Shown piece by piece: positions 31,169 to 39,361 of a stretch of 64,000 nucleotides of DNA. Positions within the stretch are counted from its first letter, which is position 1; each line of letters begins with the position of its first letter. This DNA is from Chitinophaga arvensicola (GTDB taxonomy: Bacteria > Bacteroidota > Bacteroidia > Chitinophagales > Chitinophagaceae). Position numbers and translations under genes: made by a program. The notes below the pieces were generated by a model. It ran no database searches. It saw only the letters and a list, made by a program, of their open reading frames with translations, and was not told the origin of the DNA. Location of the stretch: NCBI RefSeq assembly GCF_900110835.1, contig NZ_FOJG01000001.1:1437022-1501021 (forward strand). Direction: 5' to 3'.

Positions 31169-33214
31169 CTATGCTTTTCGAGCGGTGCGGTAAAGGTACC
31201 AGCCCATAAACGCAAAAAAGGCGCATCCTATTATATAATACCCGCTTTGGCCCAGGAGATTTGTGAGCATTGCCTGGTTATTGAGTTTGGCGAGTATTTC
31301 GGCGGACCAGTCGAAACCGGCCAGGATAGCGATGATAACGCCAGCTACTGCTCCACCTGCCACGAGGCCTGTGGCAAACAGGTTGCCTTTACCCAGTTCT
31401 TCTTCCTCCGGTGTTACTTTTTTATTGCTCTTCTTCTGTTTGTAATCTACTATACCACGGATAGCACCACCGGCGAAGATCGGGAGTGTAGTGGATAAAG
31501 GAAGATAAGCTCCTACTGCGAAAGAGAGGGAGTTTACACCACAGAGTTCCATCGTAACAGAGAGGAAAACACCTACCAGCACAAATTGCCAGTCGAGGTT
31601 AAACGACAGGATACCTTTGGCCAGTGTAGCCATGAGCGTGCCTTGCGGGGCAGGGTAATACGCGCTTCCGATGGCGTGTTCGGTGACACCGTGCGCAATC
31701 ATATCTGCCGTAGGCTTATCCAGGAACTTCACTGTTAAGCCGATCACCACTGAAGATACAATGGCGCCGATGAACAATGCGATTTGCTGGTACATGGGGG
31801 TGGCGCCCACAATGTAACCCGATTTAAGATCCTGGGAAGTACCGCCTGCATTCGCTGCAGCGATACAGATCATACCACCTACTACCAGTGCCATAGGTTC
31901 ATATAATTTACCGGTCCAGCCTACGGCGATGAATACCAGGCAGGTACCCATCAGGGTAGCGATGGTCATACCTGAGATCGGGTTGTTGGAAGAGCCGATC
32001 AATCCAACGATCCGACTGGAAACGGTAACGAAGAAGGCGCCGAATACGACCACCAGTAAACCTACGAGTAATTTTTTGCCGATGGAATCGCCCGGAAGCT
32101 GCGGCAGGAAAGCCATGAGCAGGATCAGTGCAATACTGCCAAAGGCTACTACTTTGAGGCTCAGGTCTTTTTCTGTTCTTGGAACGCTGCCTTTACCGGT
32201 TTTATCAGCGCCATCTTTGATAGCCCCGAGGCTTCCTTTGAAGGAGGAGATGATAGTAGGAATGGTTTTGAGCAGGGTGATGAAACCGCCTGCAGCAACG
32301 GCGCCTGCGCCTATTTGTCTTACGTAGGCATAATATACCGCAGCTGAATAGTCTGAAAATGTATGTGTCAGCGGGTTCCAGTCGCCCTGACCACCCGGGG
32401 TCTGTAAGTTAGCGAGGTAGCCGATCTTCACCAGTTGGGTGGCGATCATATCTGCCGGCAGCAGGGAGGCGAGCAAGGGAATGAGCGCCAGCCATGAGAG
32501 CACGCCGCCAGCCACAAGTACACCTGCAATGCGGGGACCTATGATATAACCCACACCCATATACTCTGGTGTGATATCGCCGCTGATTTTAGCGGAGGGA
32601 AAGAATTTGCTGGCCTGTTTCGTCATGTATTCCGGTGTTTCGGCAATGACGTGCAGGATCTTTTGCAGGATGGCATAAGCAAAAGCAAAGCCCAGTCCGT
32701 AGAAAGCAGTTTTAGCAAAGTCACCTCCTTTCTCTCCCGCTATCAGTACATCGCCACAGGCGGTACCTTCCGGGTAAGGGAGGGTGTTATGTTCTTTTAC
32801 GATCAATGATTTTCTTAACGGGATCATCATCAGGGTACCGAGGATACCCCCGAAGATGGCAAGGATCAGGATGGTGAAGTAATTAAAGAACTGTGCGCCA
32901 CCGCCGTCACTTAAGAATAAGAAGCCTGGCAGGGTAAACACTACACCTGCCGCAATAGATTCTCCGGCAGATCCGGTGGTTTGGATGATATTGTTTTCCA
33001 GGATGGTGGTGTTGAAGAATTTTCTTCCTAAGGTAATCGCGATAACAGCGATCGGGATAGAGGCAGAAACGGTAAGACCCGCTTTCAGCGCCAGGTATAC
33101 GGTAGCAGCGCCGAAGATGATGCCGAAGAGACAGCCGAGTAAGATGGATTTGAGGGTGAACTCTTTCATCTGTACGCCGGGTGGTACAAAAGGTTTGAAA
33201 TTCTTGTCAGACAT
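31169..33214 (-). CDS. OPT-family oligopeptide transporter
   Basis: 681 residues with about 14-16 membrane segments. Family marks: KAGLTVSASIPIAVIAITLG near residue 45, ENNIIQTTGSAGESIAAGVVF, YPEGTACGDVLIAGEK, NNPISGMTIATLMGTC, and AANAGGTSQDLKSGYIVGAT. OPT proteins import oligopeptides or metal chelates using a proton gradient. The prokaryotic branch is largely uncharacterised. It follows the POT transporter in the same direction but with a strong terminator between, so they are probably separate units. Confidence 0.92.
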   Translation of the reverse strand: MSDKNFKPFVPPGVQMKEFTLKSILLGCLFGIIFGAATVYLALKAGLTVSASIPIAVIAITLGRKFFNTTILENNIIQTTGSAGESIAAGVVFTLPGFLFLSDGGGAQFFNYFTILILAIFGGILGTLMMIPLRKSLIVKEHNTLPYPEGTACGDVLIAGEKGGDFAKTAFYGLGFAFAYAILQKILHVIAETPEYMTKQASKFFPSAKISGDITPEYMGVGYIIGPRIAGVLVAGGVLSWLALIPLLASLLPADMIATQLVKIGYLANLQTPGGQGDWNPLTHTFSDYSAAVYYAYVRQIGAGAVAAGGFITLLKTIPTIISSFKGSLGAIKDGADKTGKGSVPRTEKDLSLKVVAFGSIALILLMAFLPQLPGDSIGKKLLVGLLVVVFGAFFVTVSSRIVGLIGSSNNPISGMTIATLMGTCLVFIAVGWTGKLYEPMALVVGGMICIAAANAGGTSQDLKSGYIVGATPMYQQIALFIGAIVSSVVIGLTVKFLDKPTADMIAHGVTEHAIGSAYYPAPQGTLMATLAKGILSFNLDWQFVLVGVFLSVTMELCGVNSLSFAVGAYLPLSTTLPIFAGGAIRGIVDYKQKKSNKKVTPEEEELGKGNLFATGLVAGGAVAGVIIAILAGFDWSAEILAKLNNQAMLTNLLGQSGYYIIGCAFFAFMGWYLYRTARKA

Positions 33215-33261
33215 AAGATTGTTTATGGATTAAACAGGTTGATGTGGTGAAAATACTTTTT

Positions 33262-33306
33262 AAAAAGGAAAGGAGGAAAGTTATCAGCTTTCCTCCTTTC
33301 CTTTTT
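33262..33306 (-). terminator. terminator of the POT transporter gene
   Basis: A 19-bp perfect stem (33262-33280 with 33288-33306) has a 7-base loop and lies 14 bp past the POT stop. A-rich and T-rich tails on both sides make it work in either direction. Confidence 0.85.
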
Positions 33307-33320
33307 ATATTATGGGCGAC

Positions 33321-35027
33321 TTACCTTACTCCGTGCATCCATTTTTTCAGGAAGCTGGTAGACAGGAACAGCAGTACGGCTGCGGAACCTGGCAGGATTA
33401 CAAACACCATGAAGAATTCATAGAGGTTGTGAATCGTAAAGCCTGCAAAAGTAGGGTAATGTGTAGCCAGTTTCAGTTCGTGTAATTTATCGAGTTGCTG
33501 TGCAGTAGCGGTGATAGTACCGTCCAGTACTGCTTTCAGATCGATGCCATTATCTGTAGCGAGTTTGTATTTATCCAAAGTTGGAGGTAACAACGCGCCC
33601 AGGGTACCGGCCAGTGCATAACCGGCGGCATTGGCGAGGAACCATACGCCCATCAGCAGGGAAGAGAAACGGTGAGGCGCCAGTTTAGCCACCAGGGAAA
33701 GGCCTATCGGAGATAAGCACAGTTCGCCGAGGGTGTGTAACAGGTACATCAGGATCAGCCAGCTTACGCCCAGTTTTTCGTTGGGTCCGAGGCTTTTCAT
33801 CTGGATGGCGATGATAAAGAAGCCGAGTGCCAGCAAAGCCAGTCCCAGTGATTGTTTTACCGGGGAGATCGGCTCCATGTTGCGCTGTTGTAATTTCAGC
33901 CATAAGAAGCTGAAAGGCAGTGCAAATACGATGATGAAGATAGAGTTGGCATTTTGTACGAAAGAAGGAGGCATATCCCAGCCGAAGAGGCGGCGATCTG
34001 TCTGGTAATCAGCTATGAAGGTAAGGGAGGAACCGGCCTGTTCGAAGCAAGCCCAGAAGAAGATCACGAAAAACGCTACAAAGTAGATCACCGTGATCCG
34101 CTGTTTTTCAACCTTGGTAATAGATTTATCGGTAAGGATCAGGACAGCCAGACTAATACCGGCAGCATATATAAAAGGATACACCCATGATTTGATGGGA
34201 TTGGCGTCGATAGAAACGTAATGGATACCGAAGAACAGAACTACCATTAATACCAGTACGCCAACAATTGCGGTGGTGGTGAACTTGGCTTTATCTGCTT
34301 CGCCGGTTACGGCAGCAGGTTTATTGAAGTCCGGTTTGGCGCCAATGGCTTCACCGTTTGGTTTTACTACATATTTATCTTTCAGGAAGAAGAAGAGTAC
34401 AGTACCGAGGAACATGGCGATACCTGCAGCGAGGAAGCCCCATTTGAAAGCGCTTACCATTCTTACGCCATCTACTTTTACATCGCCGAGGATCGGGCAG
34501 ATGAGCATTCCGAGGAAGGCGCCGGTGTTGATACCCATGTAAAAGATAGTGAAAGCAGAATCCAGGCGGCCGTCGTTTTTAGGATACAGCTGGCCTACCA
34601 TGGAAGAGATATTTGGTTTGAAGAAACCGTTGCCGATGATAATGACGAACAGGGCCAGCCATACGATCATTTTGGCTGTTTCAACGTTTGTGGCATAGAG
34701 AGTGGCGCTCAATACCATGAGCAGTTGTCCTATACCCATTATAAAACCACCTAATATAATACAGTTCCTGTTACCCAGATACCTGTCGGACAGGTAGCCG
34801 CCGAGCATGGGAGTAAGGTAGCAAAGGCCAAGAAAGCCGCCGTAGATGATAGAGGAGTCTGCTTCAGAAAAAGCCAGCGCATTTACCATAAAGAGCGTGA
34901 GTAACGCCCGCATGCCATAAAAGTTAAACCTTTCCCACATTTCAGTGGCAAATAATACTGAGAGGCCCTTAGGGTGGCCTTTCTCCGAGGCAATAGGGGA
35001 CTCTTGTGCAACAGCAGTTTGCATCAT
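33321..35027 (-). CDS. POT/PTR-family proton-dependent peptide transporter
   Basis: 568 residues with 12-14 membrane segments of the major facilitator fold. It starts ATEMWERFNFYGMRALLTLF, the ExxER-region of the family at about 30-49, and has GGYLSDRYLGNRNCIILGG and FYMGINTGAFLGMLICPILG, the PTR2 signature. It imports di- and tripeptides with protons. It is divergent from purD across 170 bp. With the OPT gene downstream it suggests that peptides are a major nutrient. Confidence 0.93.
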   Translation of the reverse strand: MMQTAVAQESPIASEKGHPKGLSVLFATEMWERFNFYGMRALLTLFMVNALAFSEADSSIIYGGFLGLCYLTPMLGGYLSDRYLGNRNCIILGGFIMGIGQLLMVLSATLYATNVETAKMIVWLALFVIIIGNGFFKPNISSMVGQLYPKNDGRLDSAFTIFYMGINTGAFLGMLICPILGDVKVDGVRMVSAFKWGFLAAGIAMFLGTVLFFFLKDKYVVKPNGEAIGAKPDFNKPAAVTGEADKAKFTTTAIVGVLVLMVVLFFGIHYVSIDANPIKSWVYPFIYAAGISLAVLILTDKSITKVEKQRITVIYFVAFFVIFFWACFEQAGSSLTFIADYQTDRRLFGWDMPPSFVQNANSIFIIVFALPFSFLWLKLQQRNMEPISPVKQSLGLALLALGFFIIAIQMKSLGPNEKLGVSWLILMYLLHTLGELCLSPIGLSLVAKLAPHRFSSLLMGVWFLANAAGYALAGTLGALLPPTLDKYKLATDNGIDLKAVLDGTITATAQQLDKLHELKLATHYPTFAGFTIHNLYEFFMVFVILPGSAAVLLFLSTSFLKKWMHGVR

Positions 35028-35197
35028 AAATTGGTTAGTTTTAGCAATAGTTGTTTCAGATTTTGTAAACCTTTAAATGTGGCAAGTTAAATAAAATCGC
35101 TAATTCGCGTAAAAAAATGGTATAAATGCTCATTTTTTGCGGTTTTTTGATCTTTCTTTGCACTTTCTTTCGCATCCGCATTTATTAGGCAATTCAT

Positions 35198-36475
35198 ATG
35201 AACATACTATTACTTGGAAGTGGTGGCCGGGAACACGCACTGGCCCTTAAAATGTCACAAAGCACCCTTTGCGGTCAGCTGTTTATAGCGCCGGGAAATG
35301 CCGGTACCGCCCAATGCGGCACGAACGTTAATATGGGCGTGAGTGAATTTGAGAAAATAAAGACTTTTTGCCTGGAGAATGCGATCGACCTTGTATTACC
35401 TGGTTCAGAAGAAGCGCTGGTGAATGGAATCTATGATTTCTTTCAGCAGGATGCCGCGATTAAGCATATCCCGGTACTGGGACCTTCGAAAGAAGGCGCT
35501 CAGCTGGAAGGCAGTAAGGCGTATGGCAAACTGTTTATGGAAAGGCACCATATCCCGACGGCGGCTTACCGGGAATTTAGTGCGCAGAATTATGAAGAGG
35601 GCCTGGCTTATCTTCAGCAGCACTCCTTACCAATTGTATTAAAAGCGGATGGATTGGCCGCTGGTAAAGGGGTAGTGATTGCCGCGACCTATGAGGAAGC
35701 AGCGGAAGAATTTGAGCAGATGATTAAGTCGGCCAAGTTCGGTGATGCCAGCAAAACCGTGGTAGTAGAGCAATTCCTGACAGGTATTGAACTGTCGGTG
35801 TTTGCTATTACAGATGGCCATACCTATAAGATATTACCTGAAGCAAAGGATTATAAACGTATTGGAGAAGGCGATCTGGGGCTGAATACGGGTGGTATGG
35901 GGGCAGTGTCTCCGGTGCCGTTTGCGGATGCTGCTTTTATGCAGAAAGTAGAGGAAGAGGTGATCAAGCCTACGATAGCAGGGCTTTCTAAGGAAGGCAT
36001 TGTGTATTATGGCTTTGTCTTTTTTGGCCTGATTAATGTAGAAGGTTCGCCTTTTGTGATTGAATATAACTGTCGTATGGGCGATCCGGAAACGGAAGTA
36101 GTGATGCCCCGTTTGAAAAATGATGTGTTAGAACTGTTCCAGGCAACGGTTAGCGGCAAGCTCAGTGAACAAACCATTTATGCTGACGAGCGTGCTGCGT
36201 CAACAGTGATGCTGGTATCCGGAGGCTATCCGGAAGCATATGAAAAGAATAAAGTAATCAAAGGAATTCCCGCTCCCACCCGCGACCAGATCGTATTTCA
36301 CGCCGGTACCCGGCAGGAAGGCGACGAGGTGCTGACTAACGGAGGCCGGGTACTGGCCATTACATCACTGGCAGCAGACCTGTCTATGGCATTGGCTCAT
36401 TCTGTGCAAACAGCGGAGCAGATTGCATTTGACGGCAAGGTATACCGTCGTGATATCGGATACGAATTTATTTAA
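35198..36475 (+). CDS. purD: phosphoribosylamine--glycine ligase
   Basis: 425 residues with an ATP-grasp fold. It starts MNILLLGSGGREHALALKMS, and has PGNAGTAQCGTNVNMGV, LPIVLKADGLAAGKGVVIA, KRIGEGDLGLNTGGMGAVSP, and FVIEYNCRMGDPETEVVMPR with the metal-binding Glu/Asn. It makes GAR, the second step of purine synthesis. It stands alone, with the rod-shape operon 317 bp downstream. A strong hairpin begins 4 bases after its stop. Confidence 0.96.
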   Translation: MNILLLGSGGREHALALKMSQSTLCGQLFIAPGNAGTAQCGTNVNMGVSEFEKIKTFCLENAIDLVLPGSEEALVNGIYDFFQQDAAIKHIPVLGPSKEGAQLEGSKAYGKLFMERHHIPTAAYREFSAQNYEEGLAYLQQHSLPIVLKADGLAAGKGVVIAATYEEAAEEFEQMIKSAKFGDASKTVVVEQFLTGIELSVFAITDGHTYKILPEAKDYKRIGEGDLGLNTGGMGAVSPVPFADAAFMQKVEEEVIKPTIAGLSKEGIVYYGFVFFGLINVEGSPFVIEYNCRMGDPETEVVMPRLKNDVLELFQATVSGKLSEQTIYADERAASTVMLVSGGYPEAYEKNKVIKGIPAPTRDQIVFHAGTRQEGDEVLTNGGRVLAITSLAADLSMALAHSVQTAEQIAFDGKVYRRDIGYEFI

Positions 36476-36479
36476 GCGT

Positions 36480-36521
36480 CTGTTTGCTGCTGCCGGCCGG
36501 AGTGCCGGTAGCGGCAAACAG
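36480..36521 (+). terminator. 18-bp hairpin directly after purD, no T-run
   Basis: 36480-36497 pairs with 36504-36521 over 18 bp, with two G:U pairs and a 6-base loop. It begins 4 bases after the stop codon. The missing T-run makes it more likely a 3'-end stabiliser or a factor-dependent end than a classical terminator. Confidence 0.5.
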
Positions 36522-36792
36522 GCTGCCGGCGAATATCCACAGTAGGGAGGACTGGTACAGGACAATTGAAAAGCGGGACTTGTAAAGGCGTAATTTTAGG
36601 CAGTAGGAACAATTAAAACGGGGTTATCCCGTTCATCTGGTCGGAGCGTAAAGAGAGCAGTTACTATGCCGTTTGCACAACAAATAACTTTTTTTAATAT
36701 TTAGCTGTATTATTGCAAGAATATCCATTTTTTGCATCGTATATTCGTTGGAATTATTCATTTTTGCATTCTAATTTTTGACCGTATCAACA
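36522..36792. other. upstream region of mreB
   Basis: About 270 bp with no gene. It is AT-rich towards mreB. The only promoter-like box seen is CATTTTTG near 36760-36767, one base off TAnnTTTG and about 25 bp from the mreB ATG. No riboswitch-like pattern was recognised. Confidence 0.35.
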
Positions 36793-37815
36793 ATGGGATT
36801 TTTTAATTTTTTAACGCAGGAAATCGCGATTGATCTTGGTACAGCGAACACGCTGATAATTCATAATGACCAGGTGGTAGTGGACGAGCCTTCCATTGTA
36901 GCGATAGAACGGGCTAGTGGCAAAATTGTGGCAGTTGGAAAAAAGGCCATGATGATGCACGAAAAAACACACGAATATCTTCGTACTATACGTCCCCTGA
37001 AAGATGGCGTGATAGCGGACTTTAATGCCGCTGAAGGAATGATCAGGGAGCTCATAAAAATGATTTACCCCAAAAAGCCTTTGTTTGCTCCAAGCTGGCG
37101 GATGGTTATCTGCATTCCTTCCAGTATCACGGAAGTGGAAAAGAGAGCTGTACGTGACTCTGCAGAGCAGGCAGGTGCCAAGGAGGTATATCTGATTCAC
37201 GAACCTATGGCAGCTGCACTCGGTATTGGTATCGATGTGGAAGAGCCGGTAGGTAACATGATCATTGACATAGGCGGTGGTACCACCGGTATCTCCGTAA
37301 TTGCACTGGCAGGTATTGTGTGCGACCAGAGTATCCGTATCGCGGGTGATGAATTCACCGCTGATATCATGGAAGCCCTGCGTCGCTATCATAGTTTGCT
37401 GATCGGTGAAAGAACGGCAGAACAGATTAAGATCCATATCGGATCGGCCCTGAAAGAACTGGACAACCCACCAGATGATATTCCTGTTAACGGACGAGAT
37501 CTGGCAACCGGTATCCCCAAACAAATCATGGTATCCTACCAGGAAATTGCGGAAGCCCTTGACAAATCTATCTTTAAGATCGAAGAAGCCATCCTGAAAG
37601 CGCTGGAAACAACGCCTCCGGAGCTGGCATCAGATATTTATCGCAGAGGTTTATACCTGACCGGCGGCGGTGCATTGCTGCGCGGACTGGATAAACGTCT
37701 TACCCAAAAAATCAAACTGCCGGTGCATGTTGCGGACGATCCGTTACGCGCGGTAGTGAGAGGTACCGGTATTGCCTTAAAGCATGTCGGTAAGTATCCG
37801 TTCCTGATGCAATAA
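36793..37815 (+). CDS. mreB: rod-shape actin homologue MreB
   Basis: 340 residues from the ATG at 36793 (MGFFNFLTQEIAIDLGTANT); an in-frame TTG at 36778 adds five. The actin-like ATPase motifs are in place: phosphate-1 IAIDLGTANT, connect-1 and phosphate-2 NMIIDIGGGTTGISVIAL, and adenosine YLTGGGALLRGLDKRL. MreB filaments under the inner membrane guide the elongation machinery. It opens the operon mreB-mreC-mreD-mrdA-rodA. The gap to mreC is 100 bp and holds a long hairpin. Confidence 0.97.
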   Translation: MGFFNFLTQEIAIDLGTANTLIIHNDQVVVDEPSIVAIERASGKIVAVGKKAMMMHEKTHEYLRTIRPLKDGVIADFNAAEGMIRELIKMIYPKKPLFAPSWRMVICIPSSITEVEKRAVRDSAEQAGAKEVYLIHEPMAAALGIGIDVEEPVGNMIIDIGGGTTGISVIALAGIVCDQSIRIAGDEFTADIMEALRRYHSLLIGERTAEQIKIHIGSALKELDNPPDDIPVNGRDLATGIPKQIMVSYQEIAEALDKSIFKIEEAILKALETTPPELASDIYRRGLYLTGGGALLRGLDKRLTQKIKLPVHVADDPLRAVVRGTGIALKHVGKYPFLMQ

Positions 37816-37826
37816 AACTATTTGTG

Positions 37827-37888
37827 ATCCGGATATGTTGTTACGCAGAAAGGTGCGCTCATCTTGATAAGTAGCAATATATCCGGAT
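37827..37888 (+). other. 14-bp hairpin in the mreB-mreC gap
   Basis: ATCCGGATATGTTG (37827-37840) pairs with CAATATATCCGGAT (37875-37888), one G:U, around a 34-base loop. It lies within the presumed operon transcript and could set the mreB:mreC ratio through RNA processing or partial termination. There is no T-run after it. Confidence 0.5.
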
Positions 37889-37915
37889 AACCAAATCCTA
37901 AAATAGTGCGCGCTT

Positions 37916-38803
37916 GTGCGAAATCTAATCATTTTCTTTAGGCGATATTTTAACTTCTTCTTATTTCTGCTGCTGGAAGTGATTTGTATGGTATTGGTGT
38001 TCCAGCATAACAACTTTCAGCGTGCCGCCTATCTCAGTTCCGCCAACGATGTCAGCGGAAAATTATATGACAAGTATAATAACGTACAGTACTACTTTCA
38101 CCTGAAGTCGACCAACGACAGCCTGGTGAATGAAAATATGCGCCTGCACAACATGCTGCGTACCAGCTACGACAGCATGCTTACCACCAACGGCATCAAA
38201 GTGGATACCGTACGCCAGTACAGCGATGATACCGCACACCGGGTCATTGGTACCCAGATCCGCCGTTATGAGTACTTCTCCGCCAAAGTGATCAATAACT
38301 CTATCAATAAGCCTGTTAACTACATTACTATTCACCGTGGCGCCCTGCAGGGGATCCGTCCTAACATGGGTGTGATCAGCAGCAGTGGTGTGGTGGGCGT
38401 GGTAAGAAGCGTGAGCGATAACTATGCAGTGGTTCTGTCTATGCTGTCCAAATCCAACTCCGTATCCATCAGTGCCCGCCTGGGACAGGGTAAGGAAATG
38501 GGTTCTGTTCACTGGGATGGCGAAGATGCCGGTTTTGCCCTGCTGAAAGATGTGCCCAAAAGCGCCAAGATACATAAGGGAGATACCGTAGTTACCAGTG
38601 GTTTCTCGGCCCTGTTCCCTGAAAATATTCCCATTGGTTATGTAGAAAGCATTGCCGTTGGAGATAAAGCCAGCACCTCGTTTACTATCCGGTTGAAATT
38701 GGCCACCAATTTCTTTAACCTGCAATATGTGTACGTGATAGAAAACCTGTTGAAAGAAGAACAACAACGATTGGAAGATTCAACGTATAAGTTGATTAAA
38801 TGA
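37916..38803 (+). CDS. mreC: rod-shape-determining protein MreC
   Basis: 295 residues from a GTG at 37916. A short basic start is followed by one membrane segment (YFNFFLFLLLEVICMVLVF, about 10-28) and a coiled-coil (about 45-95). The double beta-barrel MreC domain follows, with GALQGIRPNMGVISSSGVVG and FALLKDVPKSAKIHKGDTVV. MreC links MreB to PBP2 in the periplasm. The stop codon overlaps the mreD start by 4 bp (ATGA). Confidence 0.93.
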   Translation: MRNLIIFFRRYFNFFLFLLLEVICMVLVFQHNNFQRAAYLSSANDVSGKLYDKYNNVQYYFHLKSTNDSLVNENMRLHNMLRTSYDSMLTTNGIKVDTVRQYSDDTAHRVIGTQIRRYEYFSAKVINNSINKPVNYITIHRGALQGIRPNMGVISSSGVVGVVRSVSDNYAVVLSMLSKSNSVSISARLGQGKEMGSVHWDGEDAGFALLKDVPKSAKIHKGDTVVTSGFSALFPENIPIGYVESIAVGDKASTSFTIRLKLATNFFNLQYVYVIENLLKEEQQRLEDSTYKLIK

Positions 38804-39309
38804 GTATACTGTTAAGAAATATAATCCGCTTTGTGCTCCTGCTGCTGATACAGGTGTTTGTGCTCAATGAAATATTGCTGCACCAGCTCGTGAGCCCCTA
38901 TCTTTATATGCTGTTTATTCTGGCGCTGCCTTTTAATCTGCCACGCCCGGTGCTGATGCTCATGGGTTTGCTGATGGGGCTTTCACTGGATATGTTTATG
39001 AATACACCAGGTATGCACGCTGCGGCCTGCGTATTTATCGCTTATCTGCGTCCGTTTATTATCAATATCCTATCGCCACAGGGAGGTTTTGAAACTACCC
39101 AGAAAACGCCCTCGATGACCAGTATGGGTGTGTCCCAATTTCTCATCTATGCCGCTATCCTGGTATTCCTGCACCATGCGCTTTTCTTTACACTGGAAGT
39201 ATTTGGAATGGGCAATCCGTTATACCTGGGGATGAAGATTATCTTTTCAACACTGGCCAGTCTTTTCCTGATTGTGCTGTATGAATTGCTGTTCTTCTCG
39301 AAGAAATAG
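38800..39309 (+). CDS. mreD: rod-shape-determining protein MreD
   Basis: 169 residues with five or so membrane segments (FVLLLLIQVFVLNEILL, LYMLFILALPFNLPRPVLML, GLLMGLSLDMFMNTPGMHAA, FLIYAAILVFLHHALFF, IIFSTLASLFLIVLYELLFF). The LDMFMNTPGMHAAACVFIAY segment is typical of Bacteroidota MreD. It overlaps mreC by 4 bp, so translation is coupled. The inner-membrane partner of MreC. Confidence 0.92.
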   Translation: MSILLRNIIRFVLLLLIQVFVLNEILLHQLVSPYLYMLFILALPFNLPRPVLMLMGLLMGLSLDMFMNTPGMHAAACVFIAYLRPFIINILSPQGGFETTQKTPSMTSMGVSQFLIYAAILVFLHHALFFTLEVFGMGNPLYLGMKIIFSTLASLFLIVLYELLFFSKK

Positions 39310-39324
39310 TTTATGCTTTTTACG

Positions 39325-39332
39325 TAGGTTTG
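39325..39332 (+). promoter_or_regulatory. candidate internal promoter -7 box for mrdA-rodA
   Basis: TAGGTTTG, a full TAnnTTTG match, lies 29 bp ahead of the mrdA ATG in the 52-bp gap after mreD. If used, mrdA-rodA can be made apart from mreBCD. Confidence 0.4.
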
Positions 39333-39361
39333 TAACTTAAAATAATTCCGTCCTTAATAGC

